Shown in pieces: positions 5,875-12,300 of a DNA stretch of 13,041 nt; positions within the stretch are counted from its first letter, which is position 1; each line of letters starts with the position of its first letter. The stretch spans positions 1 through 13,041 of the forward strand of contig PABS01000018.1 in NCBI GenBank assembly GCA_002699325.1. Reading direction: 5' to 3'. The notes beneath the pieces are model-generated. The model was given only the letters and a program-made list of their open reading frames with translations, was not told where the DNA came from and did no database searches. Position numbers and translations under genes: made by a program. The stretch comes from Ponticaulis sp. GTDB taxonomy: Bacteria > Pseudomonadota > Alphaproteobacteria > Caulobacterales > Hyphomonadaceae.

Positions 5875-7629
5875 TCAGGCCGGAGCGTCATCCTCTTCAT
5901 CATCCCAATCGAACTCGTCTTCGGCGGGTTCCCTGGGGATGGAGCGCCAGTGATCTGCCAGAAGTCCGGTCAGGCGGGCGGTCCGCTCCTTGATGACGTC
6001 AGGTGTCCAGCGCGGATAGTTGCAGGCGTCAGCAGCGCTTCGGAAATAGCTGGCAATGCCAGTGTCCCGGAAGATGGCCTTTTTAGCGCGGAAGTCCCGA
6101 TTGCCGACCCGTTGGTCCAGCTCGCGGGTGAGGGGCATGCAATTGCCGAGAAGGTCCAGACATTCACGATGATCGGCGCGGGTGAAGTCCGACATCCACT
6201 GGCTTCCTGATGAGGGGAGTTTGGGAAGGATGCGCTCAACCGTGGAGAGCTCCAGATATTGCGGGGCGGCGACACCGGCCTTCTCGCAGAGGAGCAACTC
6301 GATCCGCCGTGTGAGGGCGAGCCGCTGAAAGGTTTTCGGAAAAGGCGACTGTAGCGCATTGATGGTTTTGGCGAGGACGAGGTCCGGCACATCAAAGCCC
6401 ATATCGTCGGCAAACAGATCTTCGCCATCGCGGAGCTGGCGGACAAGGTGATGGGCCATCTGCCGGCGCGGCGCATCGCCGACCTCACTCATGAACCAGA
6501 TGAAGAAGTTTCGTTCCAGTGCACAGATATGGCGGTAAATCTCGCTATATTCGCCATCGAACCGGACGAGGATTTCCAGCGCGACCGGCAGGTATTCACG
6601 CCAGTCATTGTCAGACCGACCCAGATAGGACAGGGCCTGGATGATATGGTTCGGATTGGTGTCATCATCGTCATAGGGGATGTCACCCAGCTCCAGTTCC
6701 TGAAAGGCGGCGCCATAGCGAGGCAGATCCTGGAAATGAAACGCGTCCGCGCCGCGTGACATCATGGTTGCCTTGAGGCTGGCCGCGAGATTGCGCCCGG
6801 CAGGCACCCATTCACCCGACTGGATGAAGATGTAACAGCGCAGCAGCGTATCGAGCTTTTCCGGGCCGAGTTCATCTTCCAGCTTGTCCCAGACAAGCGC
6901 TGCCTTGCCCTGAGCATCGACAGAGAGGCCGGCAAGCAGATCTGGCTTGATCAGGTCGGCTTCAGAAAGCTGGAGGCCGCGATTGTTAAGCACCTGAAAC
7001 AGCCGAAGGCCGGATGTGGCTGAGGAGGCCGTCAGCACGATGACTTCACAATGCTGGAGAAGATAGTCCGTAAAGTCGGTGAGACGCGGCATGCCGGTCT
7101 CAGAGGCAGGCTTTTGAAGGAGCTCGCGCATGCGGTCGGCGACCTCAAACATGGCCAGATATCGGGTGGAGACTTCGCTGCCTGCAGTGTCGGCGCTGTC
7201 GCCGCCTTCCAGGGCTGAGAGGCGGCTGTCGATCAGCGCCTGTTCGGCCTCAGAGAAGGTCAGGCGCCAATTACCATGGCGACTCTTTTCAGGGTCTGGC
7301 GCATCCCAGATCAGCTTGTGCAGCTCGCGTTTGCGGCTCTCATCGGGTTCGAGGTCCCGCAGAATGGCGATGAGCATGAACAGGGTGGTCAGGCGCTGGC
7401 GGCCGTCAATCACCATAACCAGGCGATCATCATGGCGGGTGGTGACAAGGTTGCCGATAAAATAACCCGGATCGTTGCGCAGGCAGGCTGCGGCAATATC
7501 GTCGATCAGGGTGAGGGCTTCATCTTCGGTCCAGCGATAGGGGCGCTGAAAGGCCGGAAAGGAAAAGACAAGATCCCCTGAGAAAAGCTGACCCAGTGTC
7601 ATCTGTTCAGTCTGAAAAGGGGACGACAT
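5875..7629 (-). CDS. DUF262/DUF1524 (GmrSD-type) protein with degenerate HNH motif
   Basis: A 584-residue protein. The N-terminal DUF262 domain has FPAFQRPYRW (24-33), VIDGRQRLTTL (73-83; the ParB/DGQQR-type nucleotide-binding motif, Q to R at the third position) and FQVLNNRGLQLSEADLIK (211-228). The C-terminal part fits DUF1524: TVERILP (463-469), LGN (494-496) and NRDFRAKK (510-517). In active members the first motif reads EHILP with a catalytic His; here it is Arg466, and the N of the LN segment is Asp505. The HNH nuclease is therefore probably inactive, while the DUF262 motifs look intact. The family includes the GmrSD and BrxU type IV restriction enzymes and SspE. An acidic tail ends the protein (568-581). 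ATG 7629 has GGAGAA 7 bases upstream. It is divergent from the channel gene; no restriction or modification partner is nearby. A role in defence is inference. Confidence 0.82.
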   Translation of the reverse strand: MSSPFQTEQMTLGQLFSGDLVFSFPAFQRPYRWTEDEALTLIDDIAAACLRNDPGYFIGNLVTTRHDDRLVMVIDGRQRLTTLFMLIAILRDLEPDESRKRELHKLIWDAPDPEKSRHGNWRLTFSEAEQALIDSRLSALEGGDSADTAGSEVSTRYLAMFEVADRMRELLQKPASETGMPRLTDFTDYLLQHCEVIVLTASSATSGLRLFQVLNNRGLQLSEADLIKPDLLAGLSVDAQGKAALVWDKLEDELGPEKLDTLLRCYIFIQSGEWVPAGRNLAASLKATMMSRGADAFHFQDLPRYGAAFQELELGDIPYDDDDTNPNHIIQALSYLGRSDNDWREYLPVALEILVRFDGEYSEIYRHICALERNFFIWFMSEVGDAPRRQMAHHLVRQLRDGEDLFADDMGFDVPDLVLAKTINALQSPFPKTFQRLALTRRIELLLCEKAGVAAPQYLELSTVERILPKLPSSGSQWMSDFTRADHRECLDLLGNCMPLTRELDQRVGNRDFRAKKAIFRDTGIASYFRSAADACNYPRWTPDVIKERTARLTGLLADHWRSIPREPAEDEFDWDDEEDDAPA

Positions 7630-7763
7630 ACTCAGTTTCTCCAGTGACCGTCGTATTGATTTGTTTTGGCCTGACCCGAATAGAGGATACCCATTCGCGC
7701 CAGATAAATTATGATCGTCAAATTGCAGCCATCCAATACAGGTGTTGGGGACCGAATGTAACG

Positions 7764-8660
7764 ATGAATGCAGCCGACGGGTTCAGTGCTTCCCGACAAA
7801 AAGCCTTGGAAATTGTCGAGAATGAGACATTCAAGTCGGCAATCACGATTCTGATCCTCGTCAATGCTGTGACGCTGGGCATTGATACCGTGCCGGACCT
7901 GCCAGAGACACTGAAGCTGTGCCTGCGCGTGTTCGACGTGTTTGTGATCGGTGTATTCGTGATTGAGCTGGCCCTGAAGATCTATGCCTGGCGGGCAGGT
8001 TTCTTCCGGTCGGGCTGGAATGTTTTCGACTTTGTGATTGTGGGCGTGTCGCTGGCACCGGGTTCGCATGCCTTTCAGGTGCTGCGCTCCCTGCGCGTCT
8101 TGCGGGTGCTGCGTCTGCTGCATGTTGTGCCGATGATGAAGCGGATTGTGGAGGCGCTGTTCAAGGCGCTGCCCGGCATGGGCGCGATCATGGCTGTTCT
8201 GGCGCTGCTGGTCTATGCGGGCGCAGTGATGGCGACAACGCTTTATGGGCGGACCGAGAATGAAGAAGTCGCCATGCTGTTCGGCGATCTGCCCTCATCA
8301 GCCTTCACCCTGTTTCAGGTGATGACCATGGATGGCTGGCGCAATGAGGTGGTGCAGAAGGTGATGGATGATGGCCATCCCTATGCCTGGGTCTTCTTCC
8401 TGATCTTCATTTTTCTTGCGAGCTTTGCGGTTCTGAACCTTTTTATCGCGCTGATTGTGGAGGCTTTGCAGGCCGAACAGGAGGCGGCGCAGGACGAGGC
8501 CATGGAGCACATCGAAGACGAGATTGAGGACGCACAGGAAGAAGCCCGACGCCAGAATGCAGAGATTATCGCGCTGATCGGGGAGCTGCGTGAGGAGGTT
8601 CGCGATCTTAAGGCTGAACGCTCCGGCCCGATCACTCCACCGGCTGCCCCAGAAGCGTGA
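7764..8660 (+). CDS. Voltage-gated cation channel, bacterial NaV/CaV family, with TMDGW filter
   Basis: A 298-residue six-helix channel subunit, expected to form a homotetramer in the inner membrane. S1 is about 25-43, S2 53-75, S3 82-98 (GWNVFDFVIV), S4 103-122 with arginines every third residue (R108, R111, R114, R117), S5 137-161 and S6 207-233. The pore helix TLFQVMT leads to the filter TMDGWRN (188-194). Typical bacterial sodium channels read TLESW(S/A); here Glu is Asp and Ser is Gly. After S6 a charged helix (235-285) fits the C-terminal neck and coiled coil of the family. I start it at ATG 7764: the frame stays open upstream to 7596, but that would overlap the divergent DUF262 gene, and GGGGA at 7747-7751 is only a distant ribosome binding site. 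Its end overlaps the convergent transporter gene by 29 bases. Confidence 0.88.
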   Translation: MNAADGFSASRQKALEIVENETFKSAITILILVNAVTLGIDTVPDLPETLKLCLRVFDVFVIGVFVIELALKIYAWRAGFFRSGWNVFDFVIVGVSLAPGSHAFQVLRSLRVLRVLRLLHVVPMMKRIVEALFKALPGMGAIMAVLALLVYAGAVMATTLYGRTENEEVAMLFGDLPSSAFTLFQVMTMDGWRNEVVQKVMDDGHPYAWVFFLIFIFLASFAVLNLFIALIVEALQAEQEAAQDEAMEHIEDEIEDAQEEARRQNAEIIALIGELREEVRDLKAERSGPITPPAAPEA

Positions 8661-9828
8661 CGGCGAGGCCAAGTAGTGCGAGCGCGCCGAAGAAAATGGT
8701 GCGGGGGAGTGACTTCTCGATCCGCCAGGCTAGCAAGGCCGCGTTTAGCGCCTGAAGCGCATAGTAGAAAGCAAAAACCCGCGAAGCATAGCTGATGATC
8801 TCAAACACATCAGAGAGCCAGGTCAGTGCAATGCCCAGCCCGGCGACAATGGCGTAGGCCAGCTTATTTGGGACTTTTTTGTGGGTGAGTTCCTCGACCA
8901 GGCCGCCAGCCCCGCCAGTATCTGCGATCGCCGCGCTGAATTGTGCTGCGAGAGCGGCCGCGACCAGAAGCCCCGGAAGTATGGGAGCAACCAGCTGCAT
9001 CATGTCGATAATGCCCGCCTCATCGAGCGGAATGTCTTCGGGCCGGAAGACATAGGCCATGAGGAGGATGTAGGCGATGTAGATGGCGGCAGAGAGGAGC
9101 TGGGCAAACCGCATGGATGAGATGCGCGTGGCAGGACTGTATTGATTGCCGAGATAACGGGAAATCTCAAACCCCTGCACGGTGACGATGAGCCCGAAAA
9201 GCAGCGTAACACCCTCCCAGGGGCCGACGCTGACCGGATTGAATAGCAGATCGCCGCTGGCAGAGAGATCTGCCAGATGAAAGCCAAGACCGACGAGCAG
9301 GCCGCCTATAATGGCGAGCTTCAGCGTGACGGAATGGATTTCAAGGTGTTCGAGCGCCGAGAAGCCTTTCGTCCAGCCAACGACCAGCACAATCAGAAAC
9401 ATGGCTGTGGTAACGAAGCGTGCGTTTGTGTCGCTATGAAAGTCGGTGAGGTGAACGGCAAACGAGCCGAACAAATTCAGATAATAGGCTACCGACACCA
9501 CGTAAGCCAGGCTGAGCGCCCAGCTGGAGACGGTTTCGATGGTCTGACTGGTGCTGGCGGTTTCCCCATGCTGATTGCGATGGAGGATGTTCTGCCGGAC
9601 TGCGGCGCCGAACATATAAGCAAGCGTGCAAAGCGCGAGCATGGCCAGGGGCGCCCAGCTGCCAAAGGCGTGATCGAGAATAGGGCCAATGACGAGAAAT
9701 CCGCTGCCAATGATGGAGGCGAGGGGTGTAACAGTGGCGCGCCAGAAGCCCAGAGTTCTGATGCGCGGCAATTCGAGAGCCACGAAAACCGCAGCGCACA
9801 CGCCGAGAATAACAACTGTTTCAAACAT
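8632..9828 (-). CDS. APC-superfamily-like transporter (about 11-12 membrane helices)
   Basis: A 398-residue hydrophobic protein. The segment TPLASIIGSGFLVIGPIL (34-51) resembles the broken first helix of LeuT-fold APC transporters with the substrate-binding GSG turn. VTVQGFEISRYLG (215-227) resembles helix 6 of the same family, and AAQFSAAIADTGGAGGL (294-310) fits helix 8. One extra hydrophobic helix precedes this (about 4-20). The substrate, an amino acid or other small solute, cannot be named. ATG 9828 has no clear ribosome binding site, and a terminator for the upstream gene lies at 9880-9910, so it needs its own promoter in the short gap, none obvious. Its 3' end overlaps the channel gene on the other strand by 29 bases. 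Confidence 0.65.
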   Translation of the reverse strand: MFETVVILGVCAAVFVALELPRIRTLGFWRATVTPLASIIGSGFLVIGPILDHAFGSWAPLAMLALCTLAYMFGAAVRQNILHRNQHGETASTSQTIETVSSWALSLAYVVSVAYYLNLFGSFAVHLTDFHSDTNARFVTTAMFLIVLVVGWTKGFSALEHLEIHSVTLKLAIIGGLLVGLGFHLADLSASGDLLFNPVSVGPWEGVTLLFGLIVTVQGFEISRYLGNQYSPATRISSMRFAQLLSAAIYIAYILLMAYVFRPEDIPLDEAGIIDMMQLVAPILPGLLVAAALAAQFSAAIADTGGAGGLVEELTHKKVPNKLAYAIVAGLGIALTWLSDVFEIISYASRVFAFYYALQALNAALLAWRIEKSLPRTIFFGALALLGLAVTLLGQPVE

Positions 9829-9879
9829 ATGTGCGCGACAATCCGGCAGACATTCGGAAGCTATCGCGCCCCGTCAGAT

Positions 9880-9910
9880 AAAAAAAGAGGGTCTGGCGGA
9901 CCAGACCCTC
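9880..9910 (-). terminator. Rho-independent terminator of the fasciclin gene
   Basis: A perfect 10-bp stem, GAGGGTCTGG (9887-9896) and its complement (9901-9910), with a 4-base loop CGGA. On the minus strand it is followed by seven Ts (As at 9880-9886 on the plus strand). It lies 35 bases past the fasciclin stop at 9946. Confidence 0.9.
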
Positions 9911-9945
9911 TGCAGGGGAGGAAACTTATATCTGTTCTGGCCGGC

Positions 9946-10491
9946 TTACGGCATGAGCACCGTGTCGATCACGTGAATGACGCCATTTGACGCTTCGACA
10001 TCAGCCTGAACCACTGTTGCATTGCCGACCATGACGCCGTCTGTGCCGTCGATTTCGACGCTACCATTGAGCGTTTCGGCAGTCGTAGTTTTGCCGGCGA
10101 GATCAGCGGCTTTCACTTTGCCAGCGATGACGTGATATTTGAGAATACCAGCCAGCTTGTCTTTGTTTTCCGGCTTCAGAAGATCGTTGATCGTGTCTTC
10201 GCCGAGCGCTGCAAAGGCCTCATCGGTTGGTGCAAATACCGTCAGCGGGCCATCGCCCTGCAGGGCTTCGACGAGACCAGCCGCTTTGGCTGCGGCAAGC
10301 AGCGTGGTGAAGCCTGCAGCGTCAGCAGTCGCAACGATATCTTTGCTCATGTGCTTTTCAGAATGATTGCTGGCAAAGATGACTTCAGTTTCCTGAACGG
10401 ATGCGGTTTGCGCTTTGGCTTTACCGCTGCAGGCAAAGGCAGGGGTGGCGGCCAGCGCCAGTACGGCGGGTGCTATAAGAAGGGTTTTCAT
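9946..10491 (-). CDS. Secreted fasciclin (FAS1) domain protein
   Basis: A 181-residue protein. Residues 1-20 are a signal peptide with probable signal peptidase I cleavage AFA|CSG; Cys21 follows at once, but the site is a poor lipobox (Phe at -2), so lipidation is not expected. A single FAS1 domain covers about 50-181: H1 motif [10 protein letters not shown] (84-93), the YH pair at 119-120, and H2 motif [12 protein letters not shown] (170-181) at the very C-terminus. FAS1 proteins are extracellular or periplasmic adhesion or matrix-binding proteins; some bacterial ones have a role in sensing or stress. ATG 10491 has AGGAG 7 bases upstream. It is a single-gene unit with a strong terminator. 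Confidence 0.88.
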   Translation of the reverse strand: MKTLLIAPAVLALAATPAFACSGKAKAQTASVQETEVIFASNHSEKHMSKDIVATADAAGFTTLLAAAKAAGLVEALQGDGPLTVFAPTDEAFAALGEDTINDLLKPENKDKLAGILKYHVIAGKVKAADLAGKTTTAETLNGSVEIDGTDGVMVGNATVVQADVEASNGVIHVIDTVLMP

Positions 10492-10645
10492 GTGTCACTC
10501 CTGGGTCTTGTTCAATAGAGAGCAGAAGTGGATCGATCCGGTGCTCAACCATCCGGTTTTTTGAATGGTCGTAATGGTTACGCGGTCTGTGGAAGATTGG
10601 ATTTAAAGATTACCAAGCTTTAAGAAAAACTCATTCTTACTTGAT

Positions 10646-10674
10646 CTGACAATTGCCGCATTTCCGAGTATAGT
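10646..10674 (+). promoter_or_regulatory. Strong sigma-70 type promoter giving a probable leaderless mRNA
   Basis: CTGACA (10646-10651, 5 of 6) and TATAGT (10669-10674, 5 of 6) are 17 bases apart. The ATG of the DjlA-like gene begins at 10682, 8 positions past the -10, where transcription would start. No ribosome binding site precedes that ATG, in keeping with leaderless translation. Confidence 0.6.
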
Positions 10675-10681
10675 CGCTAAC

Positions 10682-11392
10682 ATGTCGATCTGGACCCGCC
10701 TTCTGGAGAGCGCGCAAAGCCTCTTCGACCCGCAAAGCGAAGCCGATTTGCCGGGCGGTGAATCTGGCGAAAGCTGTGGTCCTGATCCGCATGATGTCGG
10801 CTTTACGGCCGCTGTCATTGGTCTGGGTGCGAAGCTTGCCAAGGCAGATGGCGAAGTCAGCCATGAAGAGATTCAGGTGTTCTCGCAGGTCTTCCGCACC
10901 GAGCCGGGTGATGCCGCCTCTGTGCGCCGTGTGTTCAACATCGCGCGTCAGACGGTGCGCGGCTATGAGGGCTATGCCTCAAAGATTGCGCGGCGCTACA
11001 GTGATCGCCCCTGTCTGCTGGAAGGTGTGCTGGACGGATTGTTCTACATTGCCGGCGCGGACGGCGTGGTGACGCTGGATGAGATGGTCTATCTTCAGAA
11101 GGTGTCGACCATTTTCGGATTTTCGGAAGGCGACTTCCGACGCATCAAGGCGAGCCATCTCGGCTCGGATCCGGACGACCCTTATGAAATTCTGGGCGTG
11201 AGCCACCAGGCGGACTTCAACACGATCCGCGTCGCCTATCGCAAGCTGATGGCCGATAATCACCCTGATCGCGTGGTGACAAATGGTGCGCCACGGGAAT
11301 TTGAACAGCGGGCGCATCAAAAAGCAGCGGCCATTACGGGCGCTTATGCGAAAATCCGTGCAGAACGTGGTATGCTGATCCGGGCAGATTGA
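10682..11392 (+). CDS. DjlA-like co-chaperone: TerB-like domain plus C-terminal J domain
   Basis: A 236-residue protein. Residues 38-155 are helical and match a TerB/DjlA N-terminal domain, with two acidic loop motifs KADGEVSHEE (54-63) and GADGVVTLDE (125-134). A J domain follows at about 165-228: DPYEILGVSH, a helix TIRVAYRKLMADNH, and the DnaK-stimulating HPD at 194-196. There is no membrane segment at the N-terminus, unlike E. coli DjlA, so it is probably cytoplasmic. Role: recruiting and stimulating a DnaK-type Hsp70; the TerB domain may bind metal or membrane. It probably is translated leaderless from the promoter at 10646-10674. The membrane protein gene at 11442 follows by 49 bases. 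Confidence 0.87.
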   Translation: MSIWTRLLESAQSLFDPQSEADLPGGESGESCGPDPHDVGFTAAVIGLGAKLAKADGEVSHEEIQVFSQVFRTEPGDAASVRRVFNIARQTVRGYEGYASKIARRYSDRPCLLEGVLDGLFYIAGADGVVTLDEMVYLQKVSTIFGFSEGDFRRIKASHLGSDPDDPYEILGVSHQADFNTIRVAYRKLMADNHPDRVVTNGAPREFEQRAHQKAAAITGAYAKIRAERGMLIRAD

Positions 11393-11441
11393 CGAACGCG
11401 GCATTCAACCCCACACTCCTATAAGGAGAAAGCGAAACGAT

Positions 11442-11753
11442 ATGGTACAAGCACACATTACAAGCTTCGGTTTTGGCGGACAGAATGGCGGCGGCGGAGG
11501 CTTCCTCGGCTCGGTGAAACGTGCCCTTGCTCTGATTGCAGCCTTTGGTGTCGGCGCGCTTGTTCTGGTCGCCGCAGGTGTTGTCGCGATCGCGACCGCC
11601 ATTGTCGGCGTCATTATTGCCTTTGTCGCCATGCTTCTGCGTTTTGGGGCGTTCCGAACATCCTCGCGTCGCGCAAGCCCTCGTAGTGAGATGGGCGCCG
11701 ATGGCGTTCTGGAAGCGCGCCGCACAGCTCGCGGCTGGACGGTTGACGGCTAA
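11442..11753 (+). CDS. Small glycine-rich membrane protein of unknown function
   Basis: A 103-residue protein not matched to a known family. A short Gly-rich N-terminus (GFGGQNGGGGGF, 10-21) with K26 and R27 is followed by a long hydrophobic stretch (about 28-66, rich in A, V and I) long enough for two membrane helices. After it comes a basic segment (R67, R72, R76, R77, R81) and a soluble C-terminus that ends RRTARGWTVDG. The charge pattern suggests both ends lie in the cytoplasm. ATG 11442 has AAGGAG at 11423-11428, a rather long spacing of 13. It may share the transcript of the DjlA-like gene. It precedes tRNA-Leu. Confidence 0.6.
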   Translation: MVQAHITSFGFGGQNGGGGGFLGSVKRALALIAAFGVGALVLVAAGVVAIATAIVGVIIAFVAMLLRFGAFRTSSRRASPRSEMGADGVLEARRTARGWTVDG

Positions 11754-11778
11754 GCTCCGGCCGGTTTTTACTTCTTGA

Positions 11779-11807
11779 TTGACCTTGTAAGGCTGCGCTG
11801 TCATCTA
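11779..11807 (+). promoter_or_regulatory. Possible promoter of tRNA-Leu
   Basis: TTGACC (11779-11784) is a 5 of 6 match to -35. A weak -10 (CATCTA, 11802-11807) follows after 17 bases and 16 bases before the tRNA 5' end. The -10 is poor against the E. coli consensus, which is common for alphaproteobacterial tRNA promoters. Confidence 0.35.
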
Positions 11808-11822
11808 GCGTAGCTCTGGTGC

Positions 11823-11907
11823 GCCCCTGTGGCGGAATTGGTAGACGCGACGGATTCAAAATCCGTTTTCTTCGGAAGTGCCCGTTCGAGTCGGGCCAGG
11901 GGCACCA
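11823..11907 (+). tRNA. tRNA-Leu (anticodon CAA)
   Basis: An 85-base tRNA including an encoded CCA. The acceptor stem is GCCCCTG (11823-11829) paired with CAGGGGC (11897-11903), then discriminator A and CCA. The anticodon stem ACGGA/TCCGT closes a 7-base loop with CAA at 11857-11859, reading UUG. A long variable arm with a TTCG-type loop (about 11866-11878) marks a class II tRNA, as required for Leu. The T arm has GTTCGAGTC. The 3' end borders an AT-richer region, so it is a likely integration site. Confidence 0.95.
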
Positions 11908-11962
11908 AAATGCTGCAGTAAAACCCTGCAGATACAATGGTCTGAGTTAGCTTTGTCATCGC

Positions 11963-11986
11963 CTGTGTACACAATTTGGTACACAG
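11963..11986. repeat. Perfect inverted repeat upstream of the integrase-like start
   Basis: CTGTGTAC (11963-11970) and GTACACAG (11979-11986) are exact reverse complements around an 8-base AT-rich spacer. It lies 10 bases before the short reading frame at 11996, so it could be an operator or a recombinase-binding site. No T run follows it, so it is not a terminator. Confidence 0.5.
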
Positions 11987-11995
11987 AGAGAGAAA

Positions 11996-12094
11996 ATGAC
12001 TAAAAACATTCGCTACTTGGTGTCCATTCTCGGGACACCATTCACCCCCTCAAGCTTTTGCGACGAAATCTTCCAAGCTAGCCGTGTGGAATAG
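11996..12094 (+). pseudogene. Possible remnant of an integrase 5' end
   Basis: ATG 11996 opens a 32-codon frame starting MTKNIRYL, which resembles the first residues of many proteobacterial tyrosine recombinases encoded next to tRNA genes. From codon 9 on (VSILGTPFTP) the resemblance stops, and the frame ends at TAG 12092-12094. Its place 88 bases after the tRNA 3' end, reading away from it, is where an integrase gene of an island would sit. Eight residues are little evidence, so this is a suggestion. Confidence 0.3.
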
Positions 12095-12186
12095 TTCGCG
12101 GCTAACTAGAGGGATGCTTGACGGCTATAGGGGGCCATAGAGGCATGACGCCTCGATATTGATGCTTCGAAGCTTCCGCGAATTGA

Positions 12187-12206
12187 AAGTCGCCTTTGGG
12201 CGATTT
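12187..12206 (-). terminator. Weak hairpin, possible terminator of the beta-propeller gene
   Basis: AAGTCGCC (12187-12194) pairs with GGCGATTT (12199-12206) around TTTG with one G-T wobble. On the minus strand a short T-rich tail follows. It lies about 95 bases past the stop at 12301. Confidence 0.3.
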
Positions 12207-12300
12207 ATGGACTCGCCGTCCCTATGCCAAGAAAGCACAGTGACCGCTGGCGTTGTAAGACCTCGCGCCCATTTTGCATTCGTCGAGGCCTCTTTTACCG

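Larger units (their letters stand above)
11908..12300. other. Gene-poor, AT-richer stretch beside tRNA-Leu with several inverted repeats
   Basis: No intact gene was found in about 390 bases. It holds a 6-bp hairpin of two CTGCAG copies (11913-11931), an 8-bp perfect inverted repeat CTGTGTAC/GTACACAG with an 8-base spacer (11963-11986), an 8-bp inverted repeat TGGTGTCC/GGACACCA (12018-12040), TAGCCG/CGGCTA (12079-12104), GAGGC/GCCTC (12140-12154), and a perfect palindrome GCTTCGAAGC (12164-12173). Composition differs from the region left of the tRNA, which suggests the start of an integrated element or its scar. Confidence 0.5.

Noticed and set aside
7596..7763. Upstream extension of the channel by 56 codons
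   Set aside because: It would overlap the divergent DUF262 gene start, has no signal or domain, and the ATG at 7764 gives the normal start of a BacNaV protein.
9277..9990. Long plus-strand frame of 237 codons antisense to the transporter and past the terminator
   Set aside because: The product is highly charged and low in hydrophobic residues with no domain, as expected for the antisense of a membrane protein gene; the minus strand has clear APC-like motifs.
11746..11769. CCGGCCGG followed by five Ts after the small membrane protein gene
   Set aside because: The palindrome cannot fold without a loop and the alternative stem has only 4 bp, so a terminator is possible but unsupported.
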